Source: Streptomyces sp. Y2F8-2
GTDB lineage: Bacteria; Actinomycetota; Actinomycetes; Streptomycetales; Streptomycetaceae
NCBI RefSeq assembly: GCF_014905555.1
Contig: NZ_BNGS01000008.1
Span: 248,001-312,000, forward strand
DNA length: 64,000 nt
Reading direction: 5' to 3'
Part shown: positions 49,416 through 57,216 of the stretch, piece after piece
Position numbering within the stretch: the first letter of the stretch is position 1
How the letters are laid out: every line of letters begins with the position of its first letter
Notes under the pieces: generated by a model
Database searches by the model: none
What the model was told of the DNA's origin: nothing
What the model saw: only the letters and a program-made list of their open reading frames with translations
Translations under genes and position numbers: made by a program

Positions 49416-50150
49416 TCAGGAGGAGGCGAGTTCGGGTTCGCCGTGTGGGACGACGACCTTGTCCCCGGCGGGGGCGGGACGGCCGTACACGGTGATGACG
49501 GCGCCCAGCCCGAGCACGGCTCCGACCAATTGGGCGGCGACGAACGGGGCGACGGAGGCAGGGGCGATTCCGGTGAAGGTGTCGGTGAAGGCCCGGCCGA
49601 TGGTCACTGCCGGGTTCGCGAAGGAGGTGGAGGAGGTGAACCAGTAGGCGGCTCCGATGTACGAGGCCACGGCCACCGGTGCGAGGGAGGCGTTGCCGAT
49701 GCGTTCGAGTCCGAAGATCAGCAGGATCAGCCCGGCCGTGGCGACCACCTCACCGAGCCACAGGTGAGAGGCGGACCGGTCGTGCGTGGACCACTCGACC
49801 AGCGGCTTGGCGAACATCGCGTCGGCCAGGATCGCCCCGCCCATGGCCCCGGCGATCTGTGCGGGCACATACGCGGCCACGTCTCGCAGGGTGAGGCCAT
49901 CGGCCTTGTTGCGGCCGGTGAACCAGGCGGCGAGGGTGACGGCCGGGTTGAAGTGCGCGCCGGAGACCGGCCCGAGCACGGCGATCAGCACGCCCAGTCC
50001 GAAGACGGTGGCGAGGGAGTTGGCGAGCAGCTGCACGCCCACGTCGCGCGACAGCTCGGTGGCCTGGATGCCGGAGCCGACCACCACTGCCACCAGCAGC
50101 CCGGTTCCCACGGCTTCAGCGGCGAGCCGTCGACTCAGGGGCGCGGTCAC
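49416..50150 (-). CDS. Aquaglyceroporin-type arsenite channel (MIP family, AqpS-like)
   Basis: 244 residues, six helices with the two NPA boxes of the family: AHFNPAVTLAAW and FANPAVTIGRAF. The second has an Arg nearby (GRAFTDTF), part of the selectivity filter. In ars operons such channels let arsenite leave down its gradient after ArsC reduction. The start overlaps the arsR stop by 4 bases, tying its expression to the arsenic sensor. Confidence 0.92.
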   Translation of the reverse strand: MTAPLSRRLAAEAVGTGLLVAVVVGSGIQATELSRDVGVQLLANSLATVFGLGVLIAVLGPVSGAHFNPAVTLAAWFTGRNKADGLTLRDVAAYVPAQIAGAMGGAILADAMFAKPLVEWSTHDRSASHLWLGEVVATAGLILLIFGLERIGNASLAPVAVASYIGAAYWFTSSTSFANPAVTIGRAFTDTFTGIAPASVAPFVAAQLVGAVLGLGAVITVYGRPAPAGDKVVVPHGEPELASS

Positions 50151-50518
50151 GCGATGGCTCCGGCGGTCTGCGGCGCGGTCAGGAATGCGGCGAGCCGGTC
50201 CAGGACACCGGGTAGCACCCAGTAGTACACCCAGGTCCCGCGCCGCTCGCAGTCGATGAGCCCGGCCTGCCGGAGCAGCTTGAGGTGGTGGGAGATCGTC
50301 GGCTGGGACAACTCGAAGGCCGGCGTCAGCTCACACACGCAGACCTCGCCGCCCTCACCGCGCGAGGCGATCATCGACATCAGCCGTAGCCGGACCGGAT
50401 CGCCCAGAGCCTTGAACACCTTCGCCAGCTCGGCCGCCTTGTCCTCATCCAGCGGCGAGGACAGCCCAGCGCAGCAGGCGGTTTCCTGCCCGATCAGCTC
50501 AAGCTCTTGTTTCGACAT
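50147..50518 (-). CDS. arsR: ArsR-family arsenic-responsive repressor
   Basis: 123 residues, winged-helix HTH with LGDPVRLRLMSMIASRGEGGEVCVCELTPAFELSQPTISHHLKLL. The metal site ELCVC-type is here EVCVCEL, giving Cys pair at about 64-66 in the recognition-adjacent helix; a further cysteine pair ETACCAG lies near the N-terminus. Represses the operon until As(III) binds. It starts 106 bases from the divergent arsM gene, with an inverted repeat in between. Confidence 0.94.
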   Translation of the reverse strand: MSKQELELIGQETACCAGLSSPLDEDKAAELAKVFKALGDPVRLRLMSMIASRGEGGEVCVCELTPAFELSQPTISHHLKLLRQAGLIDCERRGTWVYYWVLPGVLDRLAAFLTAPQTAGAIA

Positions 50519-50527
50519 GCCTCTATG

Positions 50528-50574
50528 TTGACGTTTTTCGATTCAAGGCGCAAGGTTGCATCAACGAACGTCAA
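50528..50574. promoter_or_regulatory. Candidate ArsR operator in the arsR-arsM divergent promoter
   Basis: TTGACGTT (50528-50535) and AACGTCAA (50567-50574) form an exact inverted repeat 31 bp apart, one half near each start. TTGACG can also be part of -35 elements, so each half may overlap a promoter. Role inferred from position. Confidence 0.5.
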
Positions 50575-50624
50575 TACAGGCCGTTCCGGGGGCACCGTCA
50601 TGCCCCGTCACCCGGGAGTGAGTC

Positions 50625-51521
50625 ATGAGCGAGCAGTCCACAGACCTGCGTGAAACCGTCCGCCGGCGCTATGCCGCGGCGGCCGTGAAGGTGACCGAGG
50701 GGGGCGCCGCCTGTTGCGGGCCGCAGCCGGTCGAGGTCGACGAGAACTTCGGTTCGACCCTGTACGCCGCCGACGAGCGCGACGCACTGCCCGCTGAGGC
50801 GGTTGCCGCGTCACTCGGCTGCGGCAACCCGACCGCCGTCGCAGAACTGCGTGAGGGCGAACGCGTCCTCGACCTGGGCTCCGGCGGCGGCATCGACGTC
50901 CTGCTCTCCGCTCGACGCGTCGGCCCCACCGGCAAGGCGTACGGGGTGGACATGACCGACGAGATGCTGGCCCTGGCCCTGGCCAACGCGGAGAAGGCGG
51001 GCGCGACGAACGTCGAGTTCCTGAAGGGCACTATCGAGTCCATCCCGCTGCCCGCGAACACCGTCGACGTGGTGATCTCGAACTGCGTGATCAACCTGTC
51101 CGTCGACAAGCCCGCCGTGTTCGCCGAGACCTTCCGCGTCCTGAAGCCCGGCGGTCGCATCGGCGTCTCCGACGTGGTCGCCGACGACAGCCTCACGCCC
51201 GAGCAGCGCGCCGAGCGCGGCGACTACGTCGGGTGCATCGCCGGTGCCCTGTCGTTCGCCGAATACCGCCGGGGACTGGAGGCGGCCGGCTTCATGGACG
51301 TTGAGATCACTCCCACCCACCCGGTTGCCGACGGCATGCACTCTGCCGTCGTCCGCGCCGTCAAGCCCACCAGCGCGACAGAGGCAAACGGCTCCTCGGC
51401 AGCCGCCGCTTGCTGCGGCGTCAGTGCTTGTTGCACATCCGGCGAGCAGGCCGCCGATCCAACGGCTACCGTCGCTGAGGCGAAGGCCGCAAGCGGCTGC
51501 GGCTGCCAGAGCCGACGGTGA
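50625..51521 (+). CDS. arsM: Arsenite S-adenosylmethionine methyltransferase
   Basis: 298 residues. SAM-binding VLDLGSGGGIDVLLSARRVG, and the arsenic-binding cysteines of ArsM are visible: AACCGPQPV near residue 29, LGCGNPTAV (residue ~66), VISNCVINLS (~150) and YVGCIAGALS. Methylates arsenite to volatile or less toxic forms. The C-terminal tail is unusual: ACCGVSACCTSG and SGCGCQSRR, seven extra cysteines that could capture As(III). Divergent from arsR. Confidence 0.94.
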   Translation: MSEQSTDLRETVRRRYAAAAVKVTEGGAACCGPQPVEVDENFGSTLYAADERDALPAEAVAASLGCGNPTAVAELREGERVLDLGSGGGIDVLLSARRVGPTGKAYGVDMTDEMLALALANAEKAGATNVEFLKGTIESIPLPANTVDVVISNCVINLSVDKPAVFAETFRVLKPGGRIGVSDVVADDSLTPEQRAERGDYVGCIAGALSFAEYRRGLEAAGFMDVEITPTHPVADGMHSAVVRAVKPTSATEANGSSAAAACCGVSACCTSGEQAADPTATVAEAKAASGCGCQSRR

Positions 51522-51676
51522 CCCGGACGTCGGTGGCAGGGGCAGATCAGACACTGCCCAGCGGGCGGCCTCGAGCGTGGAAGACAGTCAGTGGACCCCG
51601 TGTGGACCACAAGCCCCGCGCGAGGCCGCAGGCCGGTAGGCTGTAGCCCGCTCCGCCCCAGGCGGGCCGGGGCGAG

Positions 51677-51761
51677 GTGGGTTGCCCGAGCGGCCTAAGG
51701 GAACGGTCTTGAAAACCGTCGTGGCGCAAGCCACCGTGGGTTCAAATCCCACACCCACCGC
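51677..51761 (+). tRNA. tRNA-Ser (anticodon UGA)
   Basis: Acceptor GGTGGGT with ACCCACC and discriminator G, D arm GCC...GGC type, anticodon stem ACGGT-CTTGAAA-ACCGT with anticodon TGA (51711-51713), long variable arm (CGTGGCGCAAGCCACCG), T arm GTGGG-TTCAAAT-CCCAC. Reads UCA (and UCG by wobble) codons. CCA not encoded. Its 3' half is the attachment site of the integrated element: the gene is intact and separated from its terminator (57064) by the element. Confidence 0.97.
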
Positions 51762-51762
51762 A
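51708..51762. repeat. Left attachment site (attL), within tRNA-Ser
   Basis: 55 bp from the anticodon loop to two bases past the gene; 54 of 55 bases equal 56998-57052 (difference A/G at position 22, GCGCAAGCC against GCGCGAGCC). Confidence 0.92.
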
Positions 51763-51897
51763 CGCAGGTCAGCTTAGGTGCTGGTCAGAAGGGGTGTTCC
51801 GGTCTCCGGAGCACCCCTTTCCCGTTCGACCTGTCTCACCCTTTCTCGCGCGTATCCCACCGTTGACCAGTACGTATGGGCCATCCGTGGGCCAGGA

Positions 51898-52190
51898 TCA
51901 GGAACCGTGGCCCTCGTCGAGTGCGCGGGAGATCAGGTCGTTGGAGTGCTTCTGGCCACCCTTAAGGATCTTTGCGTAGAAGCGGTACAGCACTGCGATG
52001 CTGTGGCCGGCACGCGCGGCGACCTCTGCGGGGTCCACGCCTGATTTGATCCAGAGGGAGACGCCGGCGTGGCGGAGTGAGTACGGCACAGCGGCGAGTT
52101 CCGATTTCACCTCGCTGGGCGACAGCACCGCCTTGCGCGCTCGCTCCCAGACGTCGCAGTACTCGGTGGGTCGGCCCGGCTGACGCGGAC
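51898..52190 (-). pseudogene. Tyrosine integrase, C-terminal fragment
   Basis: About 97 codons remain, reading YCDVWERARKAVLSP, then PYSLRHAGVSLWIKSGVDPAEVAARAGHS and RFYAKILKGGQ. These are the R-H-x-x-R (LRHAG), H/W (GHS) and nucleophile Tyr (RFYAK) boxes of the catalytic domain. The first catalytic Arg and all N-terminal domains are missing; upstream sequence is xis, so a deletion of about 1 kb has joined xis and int in different frames near 52170-52190. It cannot recombine DNA. Confidence 0.88.
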
Positions 52191-52343
52191 CTGGCCGTTG
52201 GGGAGCTTGCGGAGTCGGGGGGCTTGGCCGCGGGCGCGCATGCGGTAGAAGGCGGCGCGGCTCATGCCGATCTCGTCGAGGACTTCGGGGAGTTTGAGCA
52301 TCTGGGGGCGTGCCACGGTCGACTCCTTGGAGGCTTCGGTCAT
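52107..52343 (-). CDS. Excisionase (MerR-like winged helix), C-terminus altered by deletion
   Basis: 78 residues. MLKLPEVLDEIGMSRAAFYRMRARGQAPRLRKLPNGQVRVSRAD is the usual AICE Xis (winged helix that bends att DNA for excision). After SRAD the sequence PPSTATSGSERARR is out of family and is integrase DNA read in another frame, so the last helix is lost. Its start overlaps the ATPase stop as ATGA. Confidence 0.75.
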   Translation of the reverse strand: MTEASKESTVARPQMLKLPEVLDEIGMSRAAFYRMRARGQAPRLRKLPNGQVRVSRADPPSTATSGSERARRCCRPAR

Positions 52344-53293
52344 GGCGGGGCTCTGGGCCCCGTTTTCAGGGGAGTGGGTCCTTGGGGGGATCGCGCCTGT
52401 CCGGGACGGATGACGCCGACGTCGATACCGGTCAGGAGCATGGGGCGCCGGTAGCGGGAGCGGACGACGTCGCCGTCGGTGAACAGCGCGCGCTTGATGC
52501 TCTCGGCGCCGGTGACGATGCAGCACATGAGGTCGGACAGGTCGGGGGGCAGGTGGGAGAGGTTGTCCAGGGCGGTGACCCATCCGGCGGCGACGGCCGT
52601 GATCATGTTCTCCTCGTCCTTCGGTGGCCGGCGCAGGTCGCCACTCATCCCTTCGATGATCCGCACCAGCATCCGGCCGCCGGTGGACTTGCCCGCTCCC
52701 TGGGGCCCGGTGAGGAACGGTGCGGGGACGGGCACGGACGGCTCCAGGCAGCCGATGAGCCAGGCGAGGGCGAGGCACTCGGTCTCGGCGCTGGCGAAGT
52801 TGCACAGGCGCAGCAGGAGGTCGATTCCCTTGCCGTTGGTGTCCCGGGCGGGCAGTGGCAGTTCTCCGGTGAGCTGGGTGCGCCGCCGGCAGACTTCCTG
52901 TGGGTCGGGGGTGAGGATGTCCCAGCCGGTGGGGTGGATGCGGACGGACTTGCCGTCGTCGCGGCCCAGGTCGAGCCAGGTGGCACCGTCAAAGCCGGGG
53001 GCGACGCGGATGTGGGTGGGCTGCACGTCCTCGCTCAGCGCGAGTGCTTCGATCAAGTCCAACGCCTCCTTGAGTGCCGTGCCGTTGAACACGCCGACCC
53101 CGTCCTTGAAGAGGCCGACCATGAGTTCCTGTCGGTGGCTCCCGGTCGTGCCCTGGGAGCGGATGGGCCGGGCGACGGGGTGCCCGTTCTTCTGCGCGTA
53201 CACGGTCCCGTCGATGGTGCGGAAGTACCGGAAGTGCGCTTGCGCGTAGTCGGTGATGATCTGGCGGGCCGGAGTCTTCTCGTCGTCGGACAT
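52340..53293 (-). CDS. AICE ATP-binding replication/helicase-type protein, C-terminally truncated
   Basis: 317 residues. Walker A TGPQGAGKSTGGRM near residue 196-203, followed by VTALDNLSHLPPDLSDLMCCIVTG (Walker B-like region and sensor). The N-terminal part (residues 1-120) resembles the DNA-handling domain of element-borne ATPases. After LLTGIDVGVIRPGQ the protein ends in an out-of-family Pro-rich tail, whereas the family continues for more than 100 residues, so it is probably inactive. Placed between primase and xis as in Prim-Pol-type AICEs. Confidence 0.7.
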   Translation of the reverse strand: MSDDEKTPARQIITDYAQAHFRYFRTIDGTVYAQKNGHPVARPIRSQGTTGSHRQELMVGLFKDGVGVFNGTALKEALDLIEALALSEDVQPTHIRVAPGFDGATWLDLGRDDGKSVRIHPTGWDILTPDPQEVCRRRTQLTGELPLPARDTNGKGIDLLLRLCNFASAETECLALAWLIGCLEPSVPVPAPFLTGPQGAGKSTGGRMLVRIIEGMSGDLRRPPKDEENMITAVAAGWVTALDNLSHLPPDLSDLMCCIVTGAESIKRALFTDGDVVRSRYRRPMLLTGIDVGVIRPGQARSPQGPTPLKTGPRAPP

Positions 53294-53295
53294 GG

Positions 53296-53880
53296 TCACA
53301 GTCCCAACCTGGTGCGGGCGTTGTTCCACGCGTCGGTGCAGTGCCGGGGCGATTCGCCCTTGGCCTGCGCGGCGGAGAACAGCCGGGCGACGTGGGCGTC
53401 GGTGAGGCAGCCGCACCGGCCGTGGGTGGACAGCACAGCGAGGAAGGTGCGGTAGACGGTGGCGTGCACCGCTTCGCGAGCGTCTGTGATGCGCTGCTCC
53501 GCCATGGCGATGCCACGCTCCAGGTAGGCGGGCGTGCGGTGGCGGCACTCACCGCCCCCGACCGGTGCGGGCACCATGGTGGCCTGAGATGCGGCCCGGA
53601 CCGGACACGGCTTGCTCACGACCAGCGCGCGCACGGCATCCGGCAGGTAGGCCATGGTGCCGGTGCCGAACCCGAGCCAGCGGGCGTAGCCCATCGTGGA
53701 CTTGATATCCACGCCGGGGCGGACGGCGTTCGCGGACTGCATCGCACCGAGGTAGAGCCAGTCAGCCGGGGGGCATGGAAGTTGCGGCGCGGCCTTGCGC
53801 TCCCCGTTCGCCTGCATACGGCGGTACAGGCTTTCCAGGTGCTCGGGCTGCAAGCGGTCAAGGCGGTGCTTGCCCACGCC
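53296..53880 (-). pseudogene. Chimeric remnant: integrase N-terminal-like piece joined to a primase-type protein
   Basis: Residues GKHRLDRLQPEHLESLYRRM near the left edge of the reading frame match the core-binding domain of AICE integrases, but the rest (YLGAMQSANAV, TMGYARWLGFGTGTMAYL, CRHRTPAYLERGIAMAEQRI, HGRCGCLTDAHVARLFSAAQ) is the C-terminal half of element-borne primase/replication proteins. No normal start is present. Likely formed by a deletion between two elements or two genes. It ends 3 bases before the ATPase start. Confidence 0.6.
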
Positions 53881-54288
53881 AGGCGACGAAGGTGCGCATA
53901 CGCATGGTGGGCCTCTCCTCTGACTGCGTCGAGATAGGGAGACCGGATGCGGCGCGTTGTCCTTGTCCGGGAGTGCGGCCGCATCCGGTCGTAAGAGCCA
54001 AAGCCGCAGGTCGCGGCAGGCCAAGCACCCCGGGCGAGATCTGATCTCGCGCCCTCACGGCTGGATAACCGGGGCCCGACGGTCATCACCCGGCCGTCCC
54101 GGCGACAGGGGCGTAGCGCCCTGTCGATCTCAAAGCACGCTGTTGAGTTCTCAAGGAACCGGCGCTTCCTTCGTTCACCCTCGCGGGCTTTCCTCCGGGA
54201 ACAACAGGAAGACAGGACCTCCTGTCCTCAACTCCTCTTGAGGAGTTACCTTGAGGGGGCGCGCCAATTCAGGAACGGTGGAGATCCA
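53881..54288. promoter_or_regulatory. Regulatory gap between replication remnant and GntR gene, with palindromes
   Basis: 408 bases. TTGAGTTCTCAA (54143-54154) is a palindromic motif common near Streptomyces stable-RNA and element promoters. GACAGG-acct-CCTGTC (54211-54226) and the perfect AACTCCTC-tt-GAGGAGTT (54230-54247) follow, 42 bases before the GntR start. They look like operators for the GntR protein, as KorSA-type regulators bind their own promoter. No gene seen. Confidence 0.6.
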
Positions 54289-55077
54289 ATGGCCAAGGCC
54301 TACGAGCGCATCGCGGACGATCTGCGACAGCGCATCCGTGCAGGTGAGTGGAGCCCAGGCGAGCGCCTGCCGGCAGAGACCAAGCTTGTGGAGGAGTTCC
54401 GTAAGAGCCTGCCAACCTTGCGACAGGCTCTCGGCGTGTTGCAGGCGGAAGGGCTGATCGAGAAGCAGCACGGTCGCGGCAATGTCGTCCGCAAGACTCG
54501 CCGCATGGTGACCCGGACCAATGAGCGTCACCAGTGGGAGAAGGACCGGGCCCGTGATCCTCTGGAAGAGCGTCGGCGAACCGGAGCCACTGAACACGAC
54601 ACGGGCCTGACAGTCTCTGACCTGGTCTTCAGCGCAGAGTACGGCGAGAGCGAAGCGGACGAGGAACTAGCAGAGCTGTTCGGCGTCCCAGTCGGCACCC
54701 GCATGCTCGAACGTGTGTACAGAACCCGATACCGCGAGGAAGACGCACCGTTCAACGTCAGCCGGTCCTGGCTTGTGTACGAGACGGCGGCGGCCAACCC
54801 TGATCTACTCGACCAGAACAAGGAACCGTGGCCCGGGGGCACACAGAATCAGCTTCTTACCGTGGGCATCGAGCTAGACCGCGTCATCGAGCGAGTGACC
54901 GCCCGGCCGCCCACGATAGAGGAGACTGAAGAGCTGGGGTTGACTGCGGGCGTCGCGGTCATGGTTCTACGGAAGACCAGCATCGACACGGGCGGCCGTG
55001 TCGTGGAGGTGGCTGAAGTGACATTGCCTGGGGACCGCACTGTTCTGGAGTTCACGACTCCCTTGGCTCGGTGGTGA
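54289..55077 (+). CDS. GntR-family (HutC/UTRA) regulator of the element
   Basis: 262 residues from ATG 54289, with GGAG 8 bases upstream. N-terminal GntR HTH: KAYERIADDLRQRIRAGEWSPGERLPAE and LRQALGVLQAEGLIEKQHGRGNVV; C-terminal UTRA ligand-binding domain (about 100-262) with RMLERVYRTRYREEDAPFNV and TVLEFTTPLARW. AICE KorSA-type repressors belong here. GC content is lower than in core genes. It is followed by the glycosyltransferase after 3 bases. Confidence 0.88.
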   Translation: MAKAYERIADDLRQRIRAGEWSPGERLPAETKLVEEFRKSLPTLRQALGVLQAEGLIEKQHGRGNVVRKTRRMVTRTNERHQWEKDRARDPLEERRRTGATEHDTGLTVSDLVFSAEYGESEADEELAELFGVPVGTRMLERVYRTRYREEDAPFNVSRSWLVYETAAANPDLLDQNKEPWPGGTQNQLLTVGIELDRVIERVTARPPTIEETEELGLTAGVAVMVLRKTSIDTGGRVVEVAEVTLPGDRTVLEFTTPLARW

Positions 55078-55080
55078 CGC

Positions 55081-55836
55081 ATGAGCGAGACGATCACCGT
55101 CATCACGGCCGTACACGCGCCGGGTGCTCAGCACTTGCCGGACGCGTACAAGTCGCTCGTTGAGCAGGAAATGCCCAACGGGTGGGACTGGCAGTGGGTC
55201 ATTCAGGAAGACGGCGAGACTGACGCTGTTGCGCCGTTCGTGCCGGATGACGAGCGAGTGAGCTTCGCGCAGGGGCGGGCCGGTCGCGCGGCTATGGCGA
55301 GGACCATGGGGCTCGCCCGCGTTGAGGGCAAGTTCGTCAAGGTTCTCGACGCGGACGACATGTTGACGCCGGGCACGCTCGCGCGCGACATTGCCGCCCT
55401 CTCTCAAACCGGGGTCGGCTGGGCCACGTGCCGAGTTCTGGATCTGCTGCCGGACGGGTCCACCGTCGGCTTTGACCAGGACCCGCCGGCCGGACCCATC
55501 GAGCGCGGTGCAGTTCTGGAGCACTGGAAAGCACATGGCTACCGCGCTCAGGTTCACCCCGCGACGCTCTGCGTGCGGCGGGATCTACTCTTTGCCGTCG
55601 GCGGTTGGATGGCGCTGCCAGCGTCGGAAGACACAGGACTCCTGTTGGCACTCAACGCCGTTTCCCGTGGTTGGTTCAGCGCTGAGACCGGACTTCTCTA
55701 CCGGAAGTGGCCGGGCCAGGTGACCAGCCAAGAGGCCCATGTTCATGAGGGCGAGCGGTCCGCACGTATGGCTGTAATCGGCGCGCGCGCTGAAGTTCTC
55801 GCGAGCTTCGATGCGTGGCGCTACCTCGGAGACTGA
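55081..55836 (+). CDS. Family 2-like glycosyltransferase
   Basis: 251 residues. GT-A fold: TVITAVHAPGAQHLPDAYKS and FVKVLDADDMLTPGT, with the DxD (DADD) metal motif near residue 89, and later VGGWMALPASEDTGLLLAL (the ED base region). No membrane helix. Transfers a nucleotide-sugar donor to an unknown acceptor. Such genes accompany GntR regulators in several AICEs as cargo. Coupled to the GntR gene. Confidence 0.8.
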   Translation: MSETITVITAVHAPGAQHLPDAYKSLVEQEMPNGWDWQWVIQEDGETDAVAPFVPDDERVSFAQGRAGRAAMARTMGLARVEGKFVKVLDADDMLTPGTLARDIAALSQTGVGWATCRVLDLLPDGSTVGFDQDPPAGPIERGAVLEHWKAHGYRAQVHPATLCVRRDLLFAVGGWMALPASEDTGLLLALNAVSRGWFSAETGLLYRKWPGQVTSQEAHVHEGERSARMAVIGARAEVLASFDAWRYLGD

Positions 55837-56397
55837 TCAGCCGTCCGATTCCTGGCGGGTGCTGGGCAGAATCAGATCCTTCGCACCATGTTCGTCCCCC
55901 TGGAAGCTTCCGCTGACGCCAAGGTCTTTCCGCGCCGCTTCGTGGAAGCGGTTGATCTCTTGGAATACCTTCCTGTGCAGCGCGCGCCAGTCTTCCAGGG
56001 GGCCGTTCGTCACGCCTCGCGCTCGCCAGTCGATGGCGTGGGCGGTGGCGTTCAGGTTGTGAGCGGCTTCGATCACCCCATCCTCAGCGAGCAACATGAT
56101 TCGCTCGAACGCCCGGCCACGCCACACCCCGGCTTCGACCAGGGCCTCCGTCAGCTCCTGCTCGGTTTGCTCGACGGTCCGCATCCCCTGCCTGGTCTCG
56201 TAGACCAGGACGGCCGCGTAAATGCAGCTTCGGACGCGGTCGATGTACTCGGCGTACGCGTCTAGCTTCCGTTCATCCCACCGCGTCAGCATCGTGTACC
56301 GCGTCCGGTGGCGCTCCATCGCATGGTTCGTGTAGTGCGTGACCAGTCCACCCAGCAACACTGCAGCGATCGTTACCAGTTGCCCCAAGAGATCCAT
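55837..56397 (-). CDS. Hypothetical protein with N-terminal membrane anchor
   Basis: 186 residues. One helix at the start (LLGQLVTIAAVLLGGLVTHYTNHAM), then a cytoplasmic, mainly helical charged region (VEQTEQELTEALVEAGVWRGRAFERIML, DWRALHRKVFQEINRF). Known as a common AICE or phage-region hypothetical; no function. Stops right against the glycosyltransferase stop (converging). Confidence 0.7.
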   Translation of the reverse strand: MDLLGQLVTIAAVLLGGLVTHYTNHAMERHRTRYTMLTRWDERKLDAYAEYIDRVRSCIYAAVLVYETRQGMRTVEQTEQELTEALVEAGVWRGRAFERIMLLAEDGVIEAAHNLNATAHAIDWRARGVTNGPLEDWRALHRKVFQEINRFHEAARKDLGVSGSFQGDEHGAKDLILPSTRQESDG

Positions 56398-56647
56398 GCG
56401 ACCTGCCCCCGTGTCCGGCCCGCGACGATCTTAGAGGGGCATAGGCAAGGACGAAAATCTGGGTTCCAGCGTTGTCCTGGTTTCTGTCCAGTGCGCCGCC
56501 GGCCGCCACTGTTCATCGCAATACGCGCGCTTGCTCTGACCTGCCGTTTGAACCCTGGTGAACGTCCCCGTACGGCCGTGCGGACAGTTGGAAAGCGTGT
56601 TGTAGAACGCCGTTTTAGCCTTCGCGCCACCGGTACCAGGTCGTGAC

Positions 56648-56887
56648 ATGGCCAGGACAGTCGCGGAACACCCGCACTGCGAGCATGAGGCTGTGGAAAT
56701 CCTCCTTGCGCTCGGTCTTCTTGCCCTCGCCCTGGGTGGCTTCGTCTGCGTCGTTTGGGGGACTCTCGGCGGCCCCCGCTGGGTCCGCGTCATCTCCGCG
56801 ATCATGCTGGGAGCGGCCAAGTTCGTACTCATGGCCAGCAGCGGCTCAGGTCGCACGGGCCGATCCACGTCGTCGGACTCGGACTAG
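56648..56887 (+). CDS. Small hypothetical membrane protein
   Basis: 79 residues. CEHEAVEILLALGLLALALGGFVCVVWGTLGG and VRVISAIMLGAAKFVLMASSG give two membrane helices with a short turn. Start ATG at 56648. Position just before the right att site. Function not recognised; short length makes coding uncertain. Confidence 0.5.
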   Translation: MARTVAEHPHCEHEAVEILLALGLLALALGGFVCVVWGTLGGPRWVRVISAIMLGAAKFVLMASSGSGRTGRSTSSDSD

Positions 56888-56997
56888 GGCGCAAGTCGGC
56901 GACCTGTGGGCCATGTGTGGGCCAAGCGGCCATGAAAGCGATCCCACTATGGCGTGTGCGCTGGTCAGAGCAGGTACAGAAGACGCCATGGCGACGC

Positions 56998-57052
56998 TCT
57001 TGAAAACCGTCGTGGCGCGAGCCACCGTGGGTTCAAATCCCACACCCACCGC
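56998..57052. repeat. Right attachment site (attR)
   Basis: 55 bp copy of the 3' half of tRNA-Ser (anticodon loop to T arm and acceptor), 54 of 55 bases equal to 51708-51762. Upstream of it the sequence is not tRNA, which defines the end of the element. Confidence 0.93.
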
Positions 57053-57063
57053 CAGGCCGGAAG

Positions 57064-57094
57064 GGCCCCTGACCAGGCAATACGGTCAGGGGCC
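57064..57094 (+). terminator. tRNA-Ser terminator displaced by the element
   Basis: GGCCCCTGACC (57064-57074) and GGTCAGGGGCC (57084-57094), an 11-bp perfect stem with loop AGGCAATAC. It starts 12 bases after attR, where the terminator of the original tRNA would be if the element were absent. Confidence 0.85.
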
Positions 57095-57216
57095 GTTCCG
57101 CTGTCCGCTGCCCGCTCGCTACCGTGGTTCCCCGCACGTTCGGGCACGGATGGGGCACGCGTACCTTCTGTCAGACACTCAGCCGGGCCGGCGGATGACC
57201 GCCCCGGCGCCGACGG

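Larger units (their letters stand above)
51708..57052. mobile_element. Decayed actinomycete integrative element (AICE remnant) at tRNA-Ser
   Basis: About 5.3 kb flanked by 55-bp direct repeats. Contents from the left: C-terminal integrase fragment, xis, truncated ATPase, primase-type remnant carrying an integrase N-terminal-like stretch, GntR regulator, glycosyltransferase, two membrane proteins. The order int-xis-replication genes beside a tRNA is that of AICEs such as pSAM2. No FtsK/Tra translocase or NUDIX protein remains, and the integrase is truncated, so it cannot transfer or excise by itself. Base composition is visibly lower in GC than the core. Confidence 0.85.

Noticed and set aside
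48962..51521. Second AICE carrying the arsenic genes
   Set aside because: No integrase, xis or replication gene is present between the duplicated tRNA blocks, so only a past integration can be proposed.
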